Source of the DNA: Sulfobacillus benefaciens
GTDB lineage: Bacteria; Bacillota; Sulfobacillia; Sulfobacillales; Sulfobacillaceae
Direction: 5' to 3'
Assembly: GCA_003023695.1 (NCBI GenBank)
Contig: PXYW01000006.1
Location: 23,252-87,251, forward strand
Length of the DNA: 64,000 nucleotides
Part shown: piece after piece, positions 1-8,450 of the stretch
Layout: every line of letters starts with the position of its first letter
Position numbering within the stretch: position 1 is the first letter of the stretch
Position numbers and translations under genes: made by a program
Notes under the pieces: model-generated
The model's database searches: none
The model's input: only the letters and a program-made list of their open reading frames with translations
What the model was told of the DNA's origin: nothing

Positions 1-14
1 ATGTGGCGGGAGTG

Positions 15-60
15 CAAGGGGAAACGAAAGCCCTTGGTTCACCCAAGAGTAGACCCTTTT
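15..60 (+). other. Possible structured leader before thiD
   Basis: The first 98 bases precede the thiD start and contain two small stem-loops: CAAGGG (15-20) can pair with CCCTTG (31-36), and CTTGG (33-37) can instead pair with CCAAG (43-47), so the two stems exclude each other. I looked for the conserved TPP riboswitch cores and did not find them. The window edge cuts off whatever lies upstream, so this may also be the end of an operon spacer. Confidence 0.2.
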
Positions 61-98
61 TGGGAAGCATTTGGGCGGACTATGGAAGGCGGTGTAAA

Positions 99-896
99 GT
101 GAAACGGGTACTTACCATTGCTGGTTCCGATTCCGGGGGTGGTGCCGGAATTCAGGCTGACTTGAAAACTTTTATGGCGTTTTCTGTTTACGGTATGTCG
201 GCGGTCACCGCGGTGACGGCGCAAAATACCCGAGGTGTGCAGCGTATATTTCCCATGCCGCCGGACATGGTTGCGGAGCAAATCCGAAGTGTGATAACCG
301 ACATTGGGGTTGACGCGGTAAAAATCGGAATGTTGTTTTCTGCCGATGTCATCAAAGTAGTGGCCACAGAACTGAGACACATGCCACTGCCAGTTCCCAT
401 CGTCATCGACCCGGTAATGCGGGCTAAAAATGGGGATGCCTTACTGCAACCTGTAGCCGAGGAGACTTTTCTGACACAACTTTTGCCGTTGGCTACGGTG
501 GTGACCCCTAATCTTCCAGAGGCCTCGGCACTTTTGGGGCTTGAAGTCAATTCGAGGGAGTCCATGATAAAAGCGGCTAAAATGTTGGCAAACAGCGGAG
601 CTGGTGCAGTGCTCATAAAAGGGGGACACTTGCAAGACGATCTTGCAGCAGACCTGTTGTGGACGGAAGGACATTACGAGTGGTTCGAGGCTCCCAGAAT
701 TATGACCCGGCATACGCACGGGACTGGATGCACCGTGTCTAGCGCGATTGCTGCCCAGTTGGCACGCGGACAAGGGCTCTGTCAAGCGGTTCAAGGAGCC
801 AAGCACTATGTGACAGAAGCGATTCGGCAGGCTCCAGGACTTGGAGGCGGCAACGGGCCATTAAACCATCATTGGGGGCAGACGGAATGGATTTGA
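99..896 (+). CDS. thiD: Hydroxymethylpyrimidine/phosphomethylpyrimidine kinase ThiD
   Basis: ThiD phosphorylates hydroxymethylpyrimidine twice to give HMP-PP, the pyrimidine half of thiamine, in the cytoplasm. The ribokinase fold is clear: the N-terminus holds AGSDSGGGAGIQADLKT (about residues 8-24), an IKGGH segment lies in the second half, and HGTGCTVSSAIA near the C-terminus carries the GTGC anion-hole and catalytic cysteine. I chose GTG at 99 because GGAAGG precedes it and the protein then begins right at the family's first strand. The 265 residues match the family. The frame is open back to position 3, but that stretch looks non-coding. It overlaps thiE and heads thiD-thiE-tenA. Confidence 0.93.
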   Translation: MKRVLTIAGSDSGGGAGIQADLKTFMAFSVYGMSAVTAVTAQNTRGVQRIFPMPPDMVAEQIRSVITDIGVDAVKIGMLFSADVIKVVATELRHMPLPVPIVIDPVMRAKNGDALLQPVAEETFLTQLLPLATVVTPNLPEASALLGLEVNSRESMIKAAKMLANSGAGAVLIKGGHLQDDLAADLLWTEGHYEWFEAPRIMTRHTHGTGCTVSSAIAAQLARGQGLCQAVQGAKHYVTEAIRQAPGLGGGNGPLNHHWGQTEWI

Positions 897-1513
897 CACT
901 GCAGGTTCTCGTGTCGCCGGATAATTTGGCAATGGATCAAATTCCTGGATTCTGTACGGCTATTGCCAGAGGAGGCGCCACCGTGGTGCAATTGCGATCG
1001 AAAACAGACCCGCTCCGGGTCATGATTAGATATGGACAAGAATTACGAGAAGCAACCCGAAATGAGGGGTTGGGATTCATCGTCAATGACCGGGTTGATG
1101 TAGCGTTGGCGGTCAAGGCCGATGGCGTCCACGTGGGGCAGGACGACATGCCCGTGCCGCTGGTTCGGGCTATTGCCCCTAATCTTCTCGTAGGATTGTC
1201 GGTGTCTAACGTTGAAGAAGCCCACGCTGCCCAGGCTGAGAATCCAGATTATATTGGAGTCGGTCCGGTATTCCCAACATTTTCCAAAATTGATGCCAAT
1301 GCTCCGGTTGGAGTTGATCAGTTAGCGAAGATTTGTGCTGTCGTGGATATGCCGGTGGTGGCGATAGGAGGAATCGGGAGATTAAATGTCTCGCAGGTGT
1401 GGGGCTATCCGGTTGCGGGAATAGCCGTGATTTCTGCGGTGATGTCAGCAGAAGACAAAGAAAATGCCTGCTACTTGCTGCGACCGGAAAATCAAGGATT
1501 AATGGGGAGGTAA
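887..1513 (+). CDS. thiE: Thiamine-phosphate synthase ThiE
   Basis: ThiE joins HMP-PP with thiazole phosphate to give thiamine phosphate. The TIM-barrel signatures are present: VQLRSKT (diphosphate binding), NDRVDVALAVKADGVHVGQ with the metal aspartates, GPVFPTFSKIDA, and VVAIGGI near the C-terminus. The FS in the PTFSK motif is slightly unusual, since PT.TK is more common. ATG 887 has GGGGG eight bases upstream and overlaps the thiD stop by ten bases, suggesting translational coupling. An in-frame TTG at 872 would add five residues. At 208 residues it has normal length. No thiazole-branch gene is visible here. Confidence 0.92.
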   Translation: MDLTLQVLVSPDNLAMDQIPGFCTAIARGGATVVQLRSKTDPLRVMIRYGQELREATRNEGLGFIVNDRVDVALAVKADGVHVGQDDMPVPLVRAIAPNLLVGLSVSNVEEAHAAQAENPDYIGVGPVFPTFSKIDANAPVGVDQLAKICAVVDMPVVAIGGIGRLNVSQVWGYPVAGIAVISAVMSAEDKENACYLLRPENQGLMGR

Positions 1514-1515
1514 TT

Positions 1516-2160
1516 ATGGTTAAACTTTCTTGTCTTTGGCAACAAGAAAATCAAGAAGTCTGGTCCGCCATTCTTGAGCATCCATGTGTCCAAAATCTGG
1601 GGCGCGGTACCCTCGGGTTGGACCAAATGGCACGGTTTATTGGTCAAGATGCCCAATATTTAAATGAGTTCTTCCGGGTGCTGGCAATTGCAGCAGCAAA
1701 GGCGCCTAGTTCTGAATGGAAACAGGTACTAGGGTCTCACAGTCAAAATGTTCTCGTGGTAGAAGATCAGTTGCATCATCGGCTGGGACCCGTACTAGGC
1801 ATTTCCGCAGAGAGTGAACCCCTCTCAGTTACCGTCGCCTACACCGATCATTTGTTGCGCATAGCGTGGTCTGGCAGCTTTTCCGAGATTATTGCGGCCG
1901 TTTTGCCCTGTTATTGGACTTACCGCGAAATTGGCCAACAATTAGGTGCTCAAGGGATGCCAGACAATCCGATTTTTCGCGACTGGATTGAAACATATCA
2001 GGGTGCGGCCTATGGCCAAGCGGTGACCGAAATCCTGGACATTGCGGATGCCCTTGAGGATAGCAAGGAGTGCCATATTGCATTTGCCCGTTCATTACGG
2101 TATGAATATGGGTTTTGGTCACAAGCCTATGATTCTAACTACGGCTTTGGATGGCGATGA
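1516..2160 (+). CDS. tenA: TenA family aminopyrimidine aminohydrolase
   Basis: TenA proteins salvage thiamine by hydrolysing aminopyrimidine breakdown products, or act as thiaminase II. The protein is all-helical in type, with QDAQYLNEF (about residues 44-52), the catalytic cysteine in LPCYWTYREIG (C132), and the C-terminal YEYGFW motif containing the expected glutamate. The ATG follows the thiE stop by two bases, with GGGGAGG just upstream. The frame is open further upstream, but that part lies inside thiE. The length of 214 residues matches the family. Its place after thiD and thiE supports a role in thiamine salvage. Confidence 0.9.
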   Translation: MVKLSCLWQQENQEVWSAILEHPCVQNLGRGTLGLDQMARFIGQDAQYLNEFFRVLAIAAAKAPSSEWKQVLGSHSQNVLVVEDQLHHRLGPVLGISAESEPLSVTVAYTDHLLRIAWSGSFSEIIAAVLPCYWTYREIGQQLGAQGMPDNPIFRDWIETYQGAAYGQAVTEILDIADALEDSKECHIAFARSLRYEYGFWSQAYDSNYGFGWR

Positions 2161-2264
2161 GGTTGCCGTTGCATAGGCGAATATTTTTTCCCCTGAGTAG
2201 TGAAGAGCTAGCAAACATAGTACCATAGAGATGCTTATTATGGTGTGATAAATGAGGGAGAATT

Positions 2265-2624
2265 ATGCGAATTGGACTCATCGCCCACGACACCAAAAAG
2301 GATGTCTTAGTCGATTTTGTGGCACGGCACAAAAACCACTTTGCCCAACATAATCTGTGGGCAACGGGGCATACCGGTCAACGAATTCAAGACGAAACGG
2401 GCCTGAAGGTTAATTGCTTACTTCCCGGTCCATTAGGTGGAGATCAAGAAATGGGAAGTCTCATTGCGGAAGGGTCAATAGATTTGTTATTTTTCTTTCG
2501 TGATCCACTGTTTGCGCATCCCCATGAACCTGACGTCAGCGCTTTGCTGCGTGTATCCGATGTTCGTGGTATTCCTGTGGCGACAAATTTGGCAACCGGT
2601 GAAGGATTAGTGCATTTATTATAA
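2265..2624 (+). CDS. mgsA: Methylglyoxal synthase MgsA
   Basis: MgsA converts dihydroxyacetone phosphate to methylglyoxal and phosphate, a glycolytic bypass used when phosphate is short. The small protein (119 residues) carries the family hallmarks: [10 protein letters not shown] at the N-terminus, PGPLGGDQE with the catalytic aspartate region, [20 protein letters not shown], and [11 protein letters not shown] at the end. ATG 2265 has GAGGGAG six bases upstream. It stands alone, separated by about 100 bases from tenA. A weak stem, TTGGG/CCCAA, lies just after the stop. Confidence 0.93.
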   Translation: MRIGLIAHDTKKDVLVDFVARHKNHFAQHNLWATGHTGQRIQDETGLKVNCLLPGPLGGDQEMGSLIAEGSIDLLFFFRDPLFAHPHEPDVSALLRVSDVRGIPVATNLATGEGLVHLL

Positions 2625-3070
2625 GATTGGGTTCGCTCCCAAGGTTGGTGGTCATGAACCAAGACACGCTGTCGCTAGAACAAGATTGTGGGTTGTCCTT
2701 GTCTTTGGCGCCCGATTAGATGGCTTACGGTCTTATCGAAAGTGGTTGAAACAGACTCTTAGCGAATAGGGTTCGCATTACTGCCCCTCCAGAGATCTGG
2801 AGTTCATGGGAGCCCAGTGTCGAGCACTGTACAGTCCGCAGTGGAATCAGTGGACAGCAGGGGTCCAATACAACGCGTAGCAAAACAGTCAAAACGTCTT
2901 CATCATTAGAGAACGCTAGCTCGATGGCGTGTTCGGAATGTGGCAATTGCCCTGGGATGGGGTGGTGGAAGCGGCCGTATCACGGCACGCAATACGGCCT
3001 CGTTATGGATCACGACGAAAATTCGGCTCAGCTCCTATGTGTACCCATATTTAGAAAGGCAGGTTGTAAA
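2625..3070 (+). other. Gene-free spacer with short palindromes
   Basis: About 445 bases between mgsA and the phosphatase gene hold no convincing gene. The frame of the phosphatase is open from 2924, but its translation there is rich in Cys, Trp and Gly and unlike the protein proper. Visible structure is limited to CCAGAGATCTGG near 2800 and GTGTCGAGCAC-like hairpins around 2818-2830. No T-box core or riboswitch signature was recognised. It could be a long leader or a decayed gene. Confidence 0.4.
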
Positions 3071-4048
3071 GTGTCGCCAAACGGATATGCCGTGGAGAAA
3101 TTACCTGAGGGCGGGTGGCTGGTGGAATTAGCCAGTAACCTAGATGAACCTCCTGAGGTGTACCTAAGTGTAGAGCCGGATTATCAGGTCGCAATGCCAT
3201 CACTTTTTCCCATTCGCTGGAACGGAAAGCAATGTCGTGTCGCAGAATTGCCTGGAACACGCAGCTATCTTCATTTGCGATTCCCCAATGGCCGAGTGGA
3301 CACGATTGCTGACAGAGTCTTGCCATTGGAGGGGGGATTCAACTTCCGCGACCTTGGTGGGTACCGAACTCAGAGCGGAAAAATGGTGCGTTGGGGGAAG
3401 CTGTATCGTTCGGGCCGATTAAGCGAGTTAACGGAAGGGGATCGCAAATATATCCAACAGCTCGGGATTCATACGATATGCGATCTTCGCAGTCCAGAAG
3501 AATGTGATATAGATCGGACTCCGTTGGAATTAGCACAGGAAATTCGGCACTTTCCCCTTAATTTGAGTCGGAATCGCGGAAAAGGCAACAACATAGGCCA
3601 TATAAATCAAGCGTTGGTGCTGTCGCTACTACGTGATAGCTATCTGGCATTTACCCAGTCTTTGGAAGCGTATCGTGAATTCTTTCAGGTACTTGTGACA
3701 TCTGATCCCGAACCCGTCCTATTTCACTGTACGGCCGGCAAAGATCGTACCGGCGTGACGGCTGCCTTGCTGTTGTGGGCGCTTGACGTGCCCTGGGACA
3801 TCATTGTGCAAGACTTCGAGATATCTAACCAGTTCACCACGCAGCTGTTTCAACTGATTACCACGGATGGGGACATAGGTTCCTCCCATCCCTTGTGGCC
3901 AATGGCGCGGGCTTACCCGGAAAATCTAGAGGCAGCGATGGCAGCCATTACTGCCAAATACGGCAGCATAAACGAGTTTTTTAGACAAGGACTGGACTTG
4001 GAGCCACAGTGGCAGGAAGCTCTCCAAGAAAAATATCTTGTCCCATAG
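3071..4048 (+). CDS. Tyrosine-protein phosphatase-like protein
   Basis: This is a cysteine-based phosphatase of the Y_phosphatase3 type. The catalytic loop HCTAGKDRTG has C220 and R226 of the CX5R signature. Upstream lies the family segment GGFNFRDLGGYRT (about residues 88-100), followed by LYRSGRLSEL. The first 80 residues look like a small beta-sandwich and hold no signal peptide, so the enzyme is probably cytoplasmic. I chose GTG 3071 because AAAGGCAGG precedes it and because residues before it look non-coding; an ATG at 3005 is possible. The substrate is unknown and may be a phosphoprotein or a phosphoinositide-like molecule. Confidence 0.8.
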   Translation: MSPNGYAVEKLPEGGWLVELASNLDEPPEVYLSVEPDYQVAMPSLFPIRWNGKQCRVAELPGTRSYLHLRFPNGRVDTIADRVLPLEGGFNFRDLGGYRTQSGKMVRWGKLYRSGRLSELTEGDRKYIQQLGIHTICDLRSPEECDIDRTPLELAQEIRHFPLNLSRNRGKGNNIGHINQALVLSLLRDSYLAFTQSLEAYREFFQVLVTSDPEPVLFHCTAGKDRTGVTAALLLWALDVPWDIIVQDFEISNQFTTQLFQLITTDGDIGSSHPLWPMARAYPENLEAAMAAITAKYGSINEFFRQGLDLEPQWQEALQEKYLVP

Positions 4049-4119
4049 ACGAGGTCTATCATTAGATTCTGCCAGGTTAATAAAGGTCCATCGGACTCCA
4101 ACAACACGGCCTAATAAAG

Positions 4120-4159
4120 AATTCATCAGCAACGACACTTGACTCGTTGCTGATGAATT
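4120..4159. terminator. Long perfect hairpin between convergent genes
   Basis: AATTCATCAGCAACGA (4120-4135) and TCGTTGCTGATGAATT (4144-4159) form a perfect 16-bp stem with an 8-base loop. It starts four bases after the stop of the minus-strand gene and 70 bases after the plus-strand stop, as expected for a shared terminator. The flanks have only short T-runs (CTTTATT on the minus side). Confidence 0.6.
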
Positions 4160-4163
4160 GCGG

Positions 4164-4895
4164 TTATTGGTTGCGCCAGCCCCCTTGATGGGGTGTCATG
4201 GTCACCATATGGTCAATCATGGTGGACAAATGGCTTTGTATTTTAGCAGCCTCGGTTGAAGTGACACGACCAGACGACTCGGCGTTTTGGAGCCGTGATT
4301 GAGCTTGACCCAGTAATGTGGATTCCAAAGCGCTGGGAGTGATACCGGACTTTTGCGCGATGGTGGCCAGACTGTCTCCGGCCTTTCTGTCCGCTTTCAA
4401 CGTACTGATGCTAATGTGCAAGTCTTGGGCCAATGTTTGCGGGTTCATGGCGAACCACGAACGGCCTTTCATCGGTCCCCAGTGGCGTCCATGTCCTGGC
4501 CAGGAATGCTGACTGGTGGGGGTCATGGTCACGACGTGGTCTATCATTTTGGGAAGATGGGACTCTATCGTGCTGGCGCGCGCACTGGTGAGTGCTCCCT
4601 GGGACACGGCCTGTTGGACCGCATTTTGGACTTGTTTGAGCAGTGTAGCCTCTAAGGAGGCTGTACTGATCCCTTGTTTGTTGCCAATGGCGGCCAGAGA
4701 AAGGCCAGCTTTGCGATCTGCTCTTAGAGTAGACGTCGATACGTGAAGGTCACTGGCTACCGTTTGCATTAAATTCATGGACGAGTGAACTCCCATCAGG
4801 GGCCCGGCCACAGACTTTGGTGCCTGGTGACTGGCGGCCACGCCTCCCGTCAACAATCCCCCTGCTGCTAAAATTGAGAGCATTTTTCCGACCAC
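4164..4895 (-). CDS. Exported protein with two 80-residue repeats
   Basis: I do not recognise a named family. The N-terminus (MVGKMLSILAAGGLLTGGV) reads as a signal peptide, followed by two tandem repeats of about 80 residues. Each begins with a segment like LASDLHVSTSTLRADRKAG and ends with KMIDHVVTMTP or TMIDHMVTMTP. The repeats contain a helix-turn-like D-R-K-A-G-x-S-L-A-x-I segment. They are joined by a His/Gly/Trp-rich linker (SWPGHGRHWGPMKGRSW). GTG 4895 is preferred because AAAGGGG lies ten bases upstream; ATG 4883 is an alternative. It probably sits outside the membrane; its function is unknown. Confidence 0.7.
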   Translation of the reverse strand: MVGKMLSILAAGGLLTGGVAASHQAPKSVAGPLMGVHSSMNLMQTVASDLHVSTSTLRADRKAGLSLAAIGNKQGISTASLEATLLKQVQNAVQQAVSQGALTSARASTIESHLPKMIDHVVTMTPTSQHSWPGHGRHWGPMKGRSWFAMNPQTLAQDLHISISTLKADRKAGDSLATIAQKSGITPSALESTLLGQAQSRLQNAESSGRVTSTEAAKIQSHLSTMIDHMVTMTPHQGGWRNQ

Positions 4896-5081
4896 ATGTA
4901 ACACGCCCCTTTGGCAATCAATTTTTCCGGTACTAGCGCCCTTCTGTCGAATAGCGGCTAACCCGAGTCCAAGGGTATTAAACTCAGAGAATGTTGCCAA
5001 ACTGTTAAGAAGACATAAAGATTGCCTTAACCGCGGGTGCTTTGGAGTCAAGCGATTCCTCAAAAGCCTTTAATATCTTTG

Positions 5082-5115
5082 ATTAGGACCTCATTGGTGA
5101 ACAGATAATCCTAAT
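5082..5115. repeat. Inverted repeat in spacer upstream of repeat protein
   Basis: ATTAGGA (5082-5088) and TCCTAAT (5109-5115) form a 7-bp inverted repeat in the 300-base spacer between the exported repeat protein and the YigZ gene. Nothing else is seen in the spacer. It may be part of a promoter region or a terminator for the YigZ gene, whose transcript runs through here. Confidence 0.3.
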
Positions 5116-5195
5116 AAGAGGTTCGCCGGATTTCATTTCTGGTAGTCGTGCATGTCTATCATGGCGTTCGCCATCATACCGTCATAAGGTAAGTG

Positions 5196-5819
5196 TTAAG
5201 ACGTCGGGTTGACCATGATGTCCCAAAGCGGGTTGAGGAGTTTCAGCTGGGCGGTCCCCGCTGTAATCTGTTGGATTCGGTTGAATAAGGCGTTGGATTG
5301 GCTTTCAATGACACGAAAAGATAGAGTCACCTCAGTGTCAAAAACAGCATGGAAATTTGTGGTCTGGTTATCCAACACATTTTTGACCATGTTATAGGTG
5401 TGATACGGAACGGTCATTTTCACATCGAGGGCGGGGACCAACACTCCCCACGTGGTGCTGTCAAGGGCTAATTGCCCAACCTTTTGGTAGGCATGAACCA
5501 AGCCGCCGTGGCCGAGTTTGATTCCCCCGAAATACCGTACTACGGTCAGTACGGTATGGTAGAGATTTCTATGGGAGAGCAAATTGAGCAGCGGCAATCC
5601 TGCTGTGCCATGCGGTTCCCCGTCATCGGACGCTTTGTCGATGCCATTGGGCAGACGATAGGCCCAAACGTAATGCGTGGCACCTGGCCAATCGGATTTG
5701 GTTTGGGCCATGAGTTCATGAAATTGTTCCATGCGTGATAGATGTTGGGTTAGACCTATGAATCGCGATTTCTTGATATCATATGATACGGAATTGGATA
5801 TAAACGGAACTTTGTACAT
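5196..5819 (-). CDS. YigZ family protein (IMPACT-like)
   Basis: This UPF0029/IMPACT family protein has the diagnostic motifs DDGEPHGTAGLPLLNLL (about residues 65-81) and VVRYFGGIKLGHGGLVHAY. The N-terminal domain has a ribosomal S5-like fold, and the C-terminal part resembles an elongation-factor domain. Bacterial members are linked to translation or RNA-related roles, but the precise activity is unsettled. ATG 5819 has AGGAGG four to five bases upstream, a strong start; the open frame upstream of it lacks support. Its 207 residues match the family. It is divergent from the glycosyltransferase gene. Confidence 0.88.
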   Translation of the reverse strand: MYKVPFISNSVSYDIKKSRFIGLTQHLSRMEQFHELMAQTKSDWPGATHYVWAYRLPNGIDKASDDGEPHGTAGLPLLNLLSHRNLYHTVLTVVRYFGGIKLGHGGLVHAYQKVGQLALDSTTWGVLVPALDVKMTVPYHTYNMVKNVLDNQTTNFHAVFDTEVTLSFRVIESQSNALFNRIQQITAGTAQLKLLNPLWDIMVNPTS

Positions 5820-5961
5820 GGTTCCTCCTTGCCGCGACGTTGGTCGCGAGACAATCAGCGCCAACTGGCGTACAATAACGCTAGCCAAAATTTTTGGTAC
5901 TATTTATTATGGAAAGTCGTTGGGTCGGGGTCAACGACATTCGACAGAAGTGAGGTGGCGC

Positions 5962-7194
5962 ATGGACCCAGCATCGGTGAATTCTCCAACTACTACGGAA
6001 TTGGCGGAGTGGGTTAATTGGCTACCCAATCACCACGATGCAACCCTTGCAATGCATCCTGAAGTGATGATTTTGGCGGCACGCTACGGAGATGGCCATT
6101 TACGTGCTGCGAAAGCCATTGCTTTGCAATTGTTGTTGTTAAACCCATCGATTAAACTAGGAATTTTGGACTATTATCGGTTTGTTAATCCTAAACTAGA
6201 CCATACAATACGATGGGCCTATTTAAACAGCGTACGGTTTGCACCCTCCTTATGGCGTTGGTTTTACACGGCGACACAACGGATTGATCCGTTATCGTCG
6301 ACGCAGCAATTTCTCAATCACATCGGATTGACCCGGTTTTATGACGCAATTAGCGCTGCTCCGCCAAAGATTGTTGTTTCCACTTATCCCACGGCGGCTG
6401 GTGTGGTTTCCACACTAAAGCAGGATGGCAAGCTGGATGTCGTCAACTATGTGGTTATGACGGATTATAGTGTGCATTCTCAGTGGATTCATCCGGCGGT
6501 TGACGGTTATTTTGTCGGCAGTGAAGATATGAAGGATGAATTGCTTTCTCGAGGCATTGGACCCGACAAAATTATCGTTTCCGGGATCCCTGTAGATGAG
6601 AGGTTTAAAGACATTGTAGATACGGTGGCCGTTAGGCAACGCTATGGGATTGATGATCATCCTGTTATCTTATTTATGGGTGGATCGTATATGCCCTTGG
6701 TGGAATTTGAAAAAATATTGCGTGTAGTGGATGAGATTCCCCAAAAGCATACCACCCTCGTGGTAGCTGGGCGAGAAATCGCGCGCCAGCGTATTGCGCG
6801 CGGATATCGGGAGCGTTCCAAGAACCCGATGGTGGTATTAAATTACGTCGATAACGTCCACGAGCTCATGGCGGTTGCGGATCTTTTGGTGAGTAAGGCA
6901 GGCGGCCTCACCACCACGGAATCGCTGTGTCGAGGATTGCCAGTTGTTATCTATCGCCCAATTCCCGGGCAAGAGGATGCTAACGCCGAGTTTTTGGTAC
7001 GGCATGGGGCAGGGAGAAGAGCTAAGACGGAGGAAGAAGTAGGCGAATTGATTACATACCTTTTACAACATCCATGGGAAATTCGCGCGATGGCGCGGCA
7101 GTCGGCACAATTAGGACATCCTGAAGCCGCAACGACTATCGCGTTGGCGATTGACGATTCTCTGGTGGGACGCCGGGCGCATGCGCCAGCCTAG
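5962..7194 (+). CDS. MGDG synthase-like glycosyltransferase (GT28)
   Basis: This protein resembles processive diacylglycerol glycosyltransferases (MGDG synthase and UgtP types), which add sugar from a nucleotide donor to diacylglycerol at the inner membrane face. The N-terminus has AARYGDGHLRAAKAIA, the acceptor-side motif of the family. The C-terminal half has ILFMGGSYMP, LVVAGREIAR, VDNVHELMAVADLLVSKAGGLTTTE and PVVIYRPIPGQEDAN, which form the donor site. ATG 5962 has GAGGTGG upstream; the frame is open further upstream without a good start. Its 3' end overlaps the MFS gene by 14 bases. It begins an envelope cluster with a transporter and a deacetylase. The exact lipid product is inferred. 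Confidence 0.85.
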   Translation: MDPASVNSPTTTELAEWVNWLPNHHDATLAMHPEVMILAARYGDGHLRAAKAIALQLLLLNPSIKLGILDYYRFVNPKLDHTIRWAYLNSVRFAPSLWRWFYTATQRIDPLSSTQQFLNHIGLTRFYDAISAAPPKIVVSTYPTAAGVVSTLKQDGKLDVVNYVVMTDYSVHSQWIHPAVDGYFVGSEDMKDELLSRGIGPDKIIVSGIPVDERFKDIVDTVAVRQRYGIDDHPVILFMGGSYMPLVEFEKILRVVDEIPQKHTTLVVAGREIARQRIARGYRERSKNPMVVLNYVDNVHELMAVADLLVSKAGGLTTTESLCRGLPVVIYRPIPGQEDANAEFLVRHGAGRRAKTEEEVGELITYLLQHPWEIRAMARQSAQLGHPEAATTIALAIDDSLVGRRAHAPA

Positions 7195-8353
7195 GCCCCC
7201 ACTCTCTTCCGCACAAATTTTTCTGGTCGGTATTTTGGGGTTAGCCGAATTTGCCCGCGGAGCGTTGATTGTGTCACTGTTGCCGGCTTTTGTCACGGGT
7301 CCTCTGGCTGCTCCAATTACGATCGTGGGATGGGCGCTGTCAAGTCATTATTTTTTGGATACTGTTTTTCGGGGGCCGTCGGGATGGTTGGTAGATCGAA
7401 TTGGGCCACCACGGGTGTTGACGATTGGGGTGGCCATCGAAGTCATGGCTTTGATCGGGGCCATGAATTCTCGCAGCCCGGCCTGGATCATTATTTTCGT
7501 CGCTTTGTTGGGAGTGGGGACAGCAACGCATTGGCCTGCTGTGGTTACTGGAACCAACCGGTTGACTCCGCCCGAGAATCGGGCCTCTATTATGGGCTTG
7601 GTTTTTGCCGCTTGGTTGACGGGGTCAGGATTGGGACCGGTGCTGATAAATTTCTTGCTAAACGGCCGCGATCGGGTGGCGTTTTTGGTATTAATCATGG
7701 CGGACATCGCGGCCTTTGTGATGACGATCTTGGTTTATGATCCACGTTTGTATCACATACACCGATCCGACCACAAAGTGCAACATTGGCTGAAAACGCT
7801 AAAGCCGTTTCGTGCCGTATTGCCGGGAATGTTTGTCCAAAACATGACATTAGGCGTAATGTTGCCGATATTGCAGCCGTTTGTTACACACGTGTTGCAT
7901 TTTGGCCATTGGCAATTTGCCGAACTTTTAGTGGGCAGTGGCGCATTTACGGTATTGTTGCTGGTACCTATGGGACGAATCACCGATCGGTTTGGATTGA
8001 AGGTGCCCCTCGTGACGGGATTTTTCTTGGCTGGCTGTTCTTTGACGGCTGTGGGGATTGTGCGACATTTTTGGCCCCTTATTGTTGCTGGGGGCTTTCT
8101 GGGACTTTCTTACGCGATGATATTGCCTTCCTGGAATGCTTTTTTGGCCGGCATGATCCCGAAGGAAATTGAGGGGTGGCTTTGGGGAATCTTTATGACT
8201 GTAGAAGGCATGGGAATGTCGGTTGGCCCCATCATTGGTGCCCGGCTGTTTGGATATCGTATTTGGGCGCCATTTATGGCTTCTGCGGCAATTTTGCTCA
8301 TAATGGGTGTGTTCTATACGGTTTATCCATTAGGGAAACAAGCAAGGCATTAG
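7181..8353 (+). CDS. MFS transporter
   Basis: A 390-residue membrane protein with about twelve hydrophobic segments and the MFS loop signature in the first half (GPSGWLVDRIGPPRVL), repeated in weaker form in the second half (GRITDRFGLKVP). It belongs to the drug/sugar exporter-like part of the superfamily; the substrate cannot be read from the sequence. ATG 7181 overlaps the end of the glycosyltransferase gene and has GGTGGGA ten bases upstream; TTG 7151 is possible. Its position between a lipid glycosyltransferase and a polysaccharide deacetylase suggests export of an envelope lipid or sugar. Confidence 0.85.
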   Translation: MRQPRPPLSSAQIFLVGILGLAEFARGALIVSLLPAFVTGPLAAPITIVGWALSSHYFLDTVFRGPSGWLVDRIGPPRVLTIGVAIEVMALIGAMNSRSPAWIIIFVALLGVGTATHWPAVVTGTNRLTPPENRASIMGLVFAAWLTGSGLGPVLINFLLNGRDRVAFLVLIMADIAAFVMTILVYDPRLYHIHRSDHKVQHWLKTLKPFRAVLPGMFVQNMTLGVMLPILQPFVTHVLHFGHWQFAELLVGSGAFTVLLLVPMGRITDRFGLKVPLVTGFFLAGCSLTAVGIVRHFWPLIVAGGFLGLSYAMILPSWNAFLAGMIPKEIEGWLWGIFMTVEGMGMSVGPIIGARLFGYRIWAPFMASAAILLIMGVFYTVYPLGKQARH

Positions 8354-8366
8354 GAGGTTTTGTATT

Positions 8367-8450
8367 GTGCCGCTGCGCAAGGTGACTCAGTTTCGGACGC
8401 GAGTCGCTCGTCATGACCCAAGATTCCCAACACCAGGTGGCTGGGAATGA
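8367..8450 (+). CDS. 27-residue ORF coupled to the deacetylase
   Basis: A short frame starts at GTG 8367, nine bases after a perfect AGGAGG (8352-8357), and ends at TGA 8448-8450, which overlaps the deacetylase ATG as ATGA. The peptide is basic and Pro/Arg-rich (it ends TPGGWE). It may be a leader that couples translation of the deacetylase, or a real small protein. It has no recognisable family. The strong ribosome site has no other gene to serve. Confidence 0.4.
   Translation: MPLRKVTQFRTRVARHDPRFPTPGGWE

Noticed and set aside
1..98. TPP riboswitch before thiD
   Set aside because: The conserved pyrimidine- and phosphate-sensor cores are not visible, and the upstream part is cut off by the window edge.
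2700..2900. T-box leader before the phosphatase gene
   Set aside because: No antiterminator core of the GGGTGG-ACCGCG type and no terminator before the gene.
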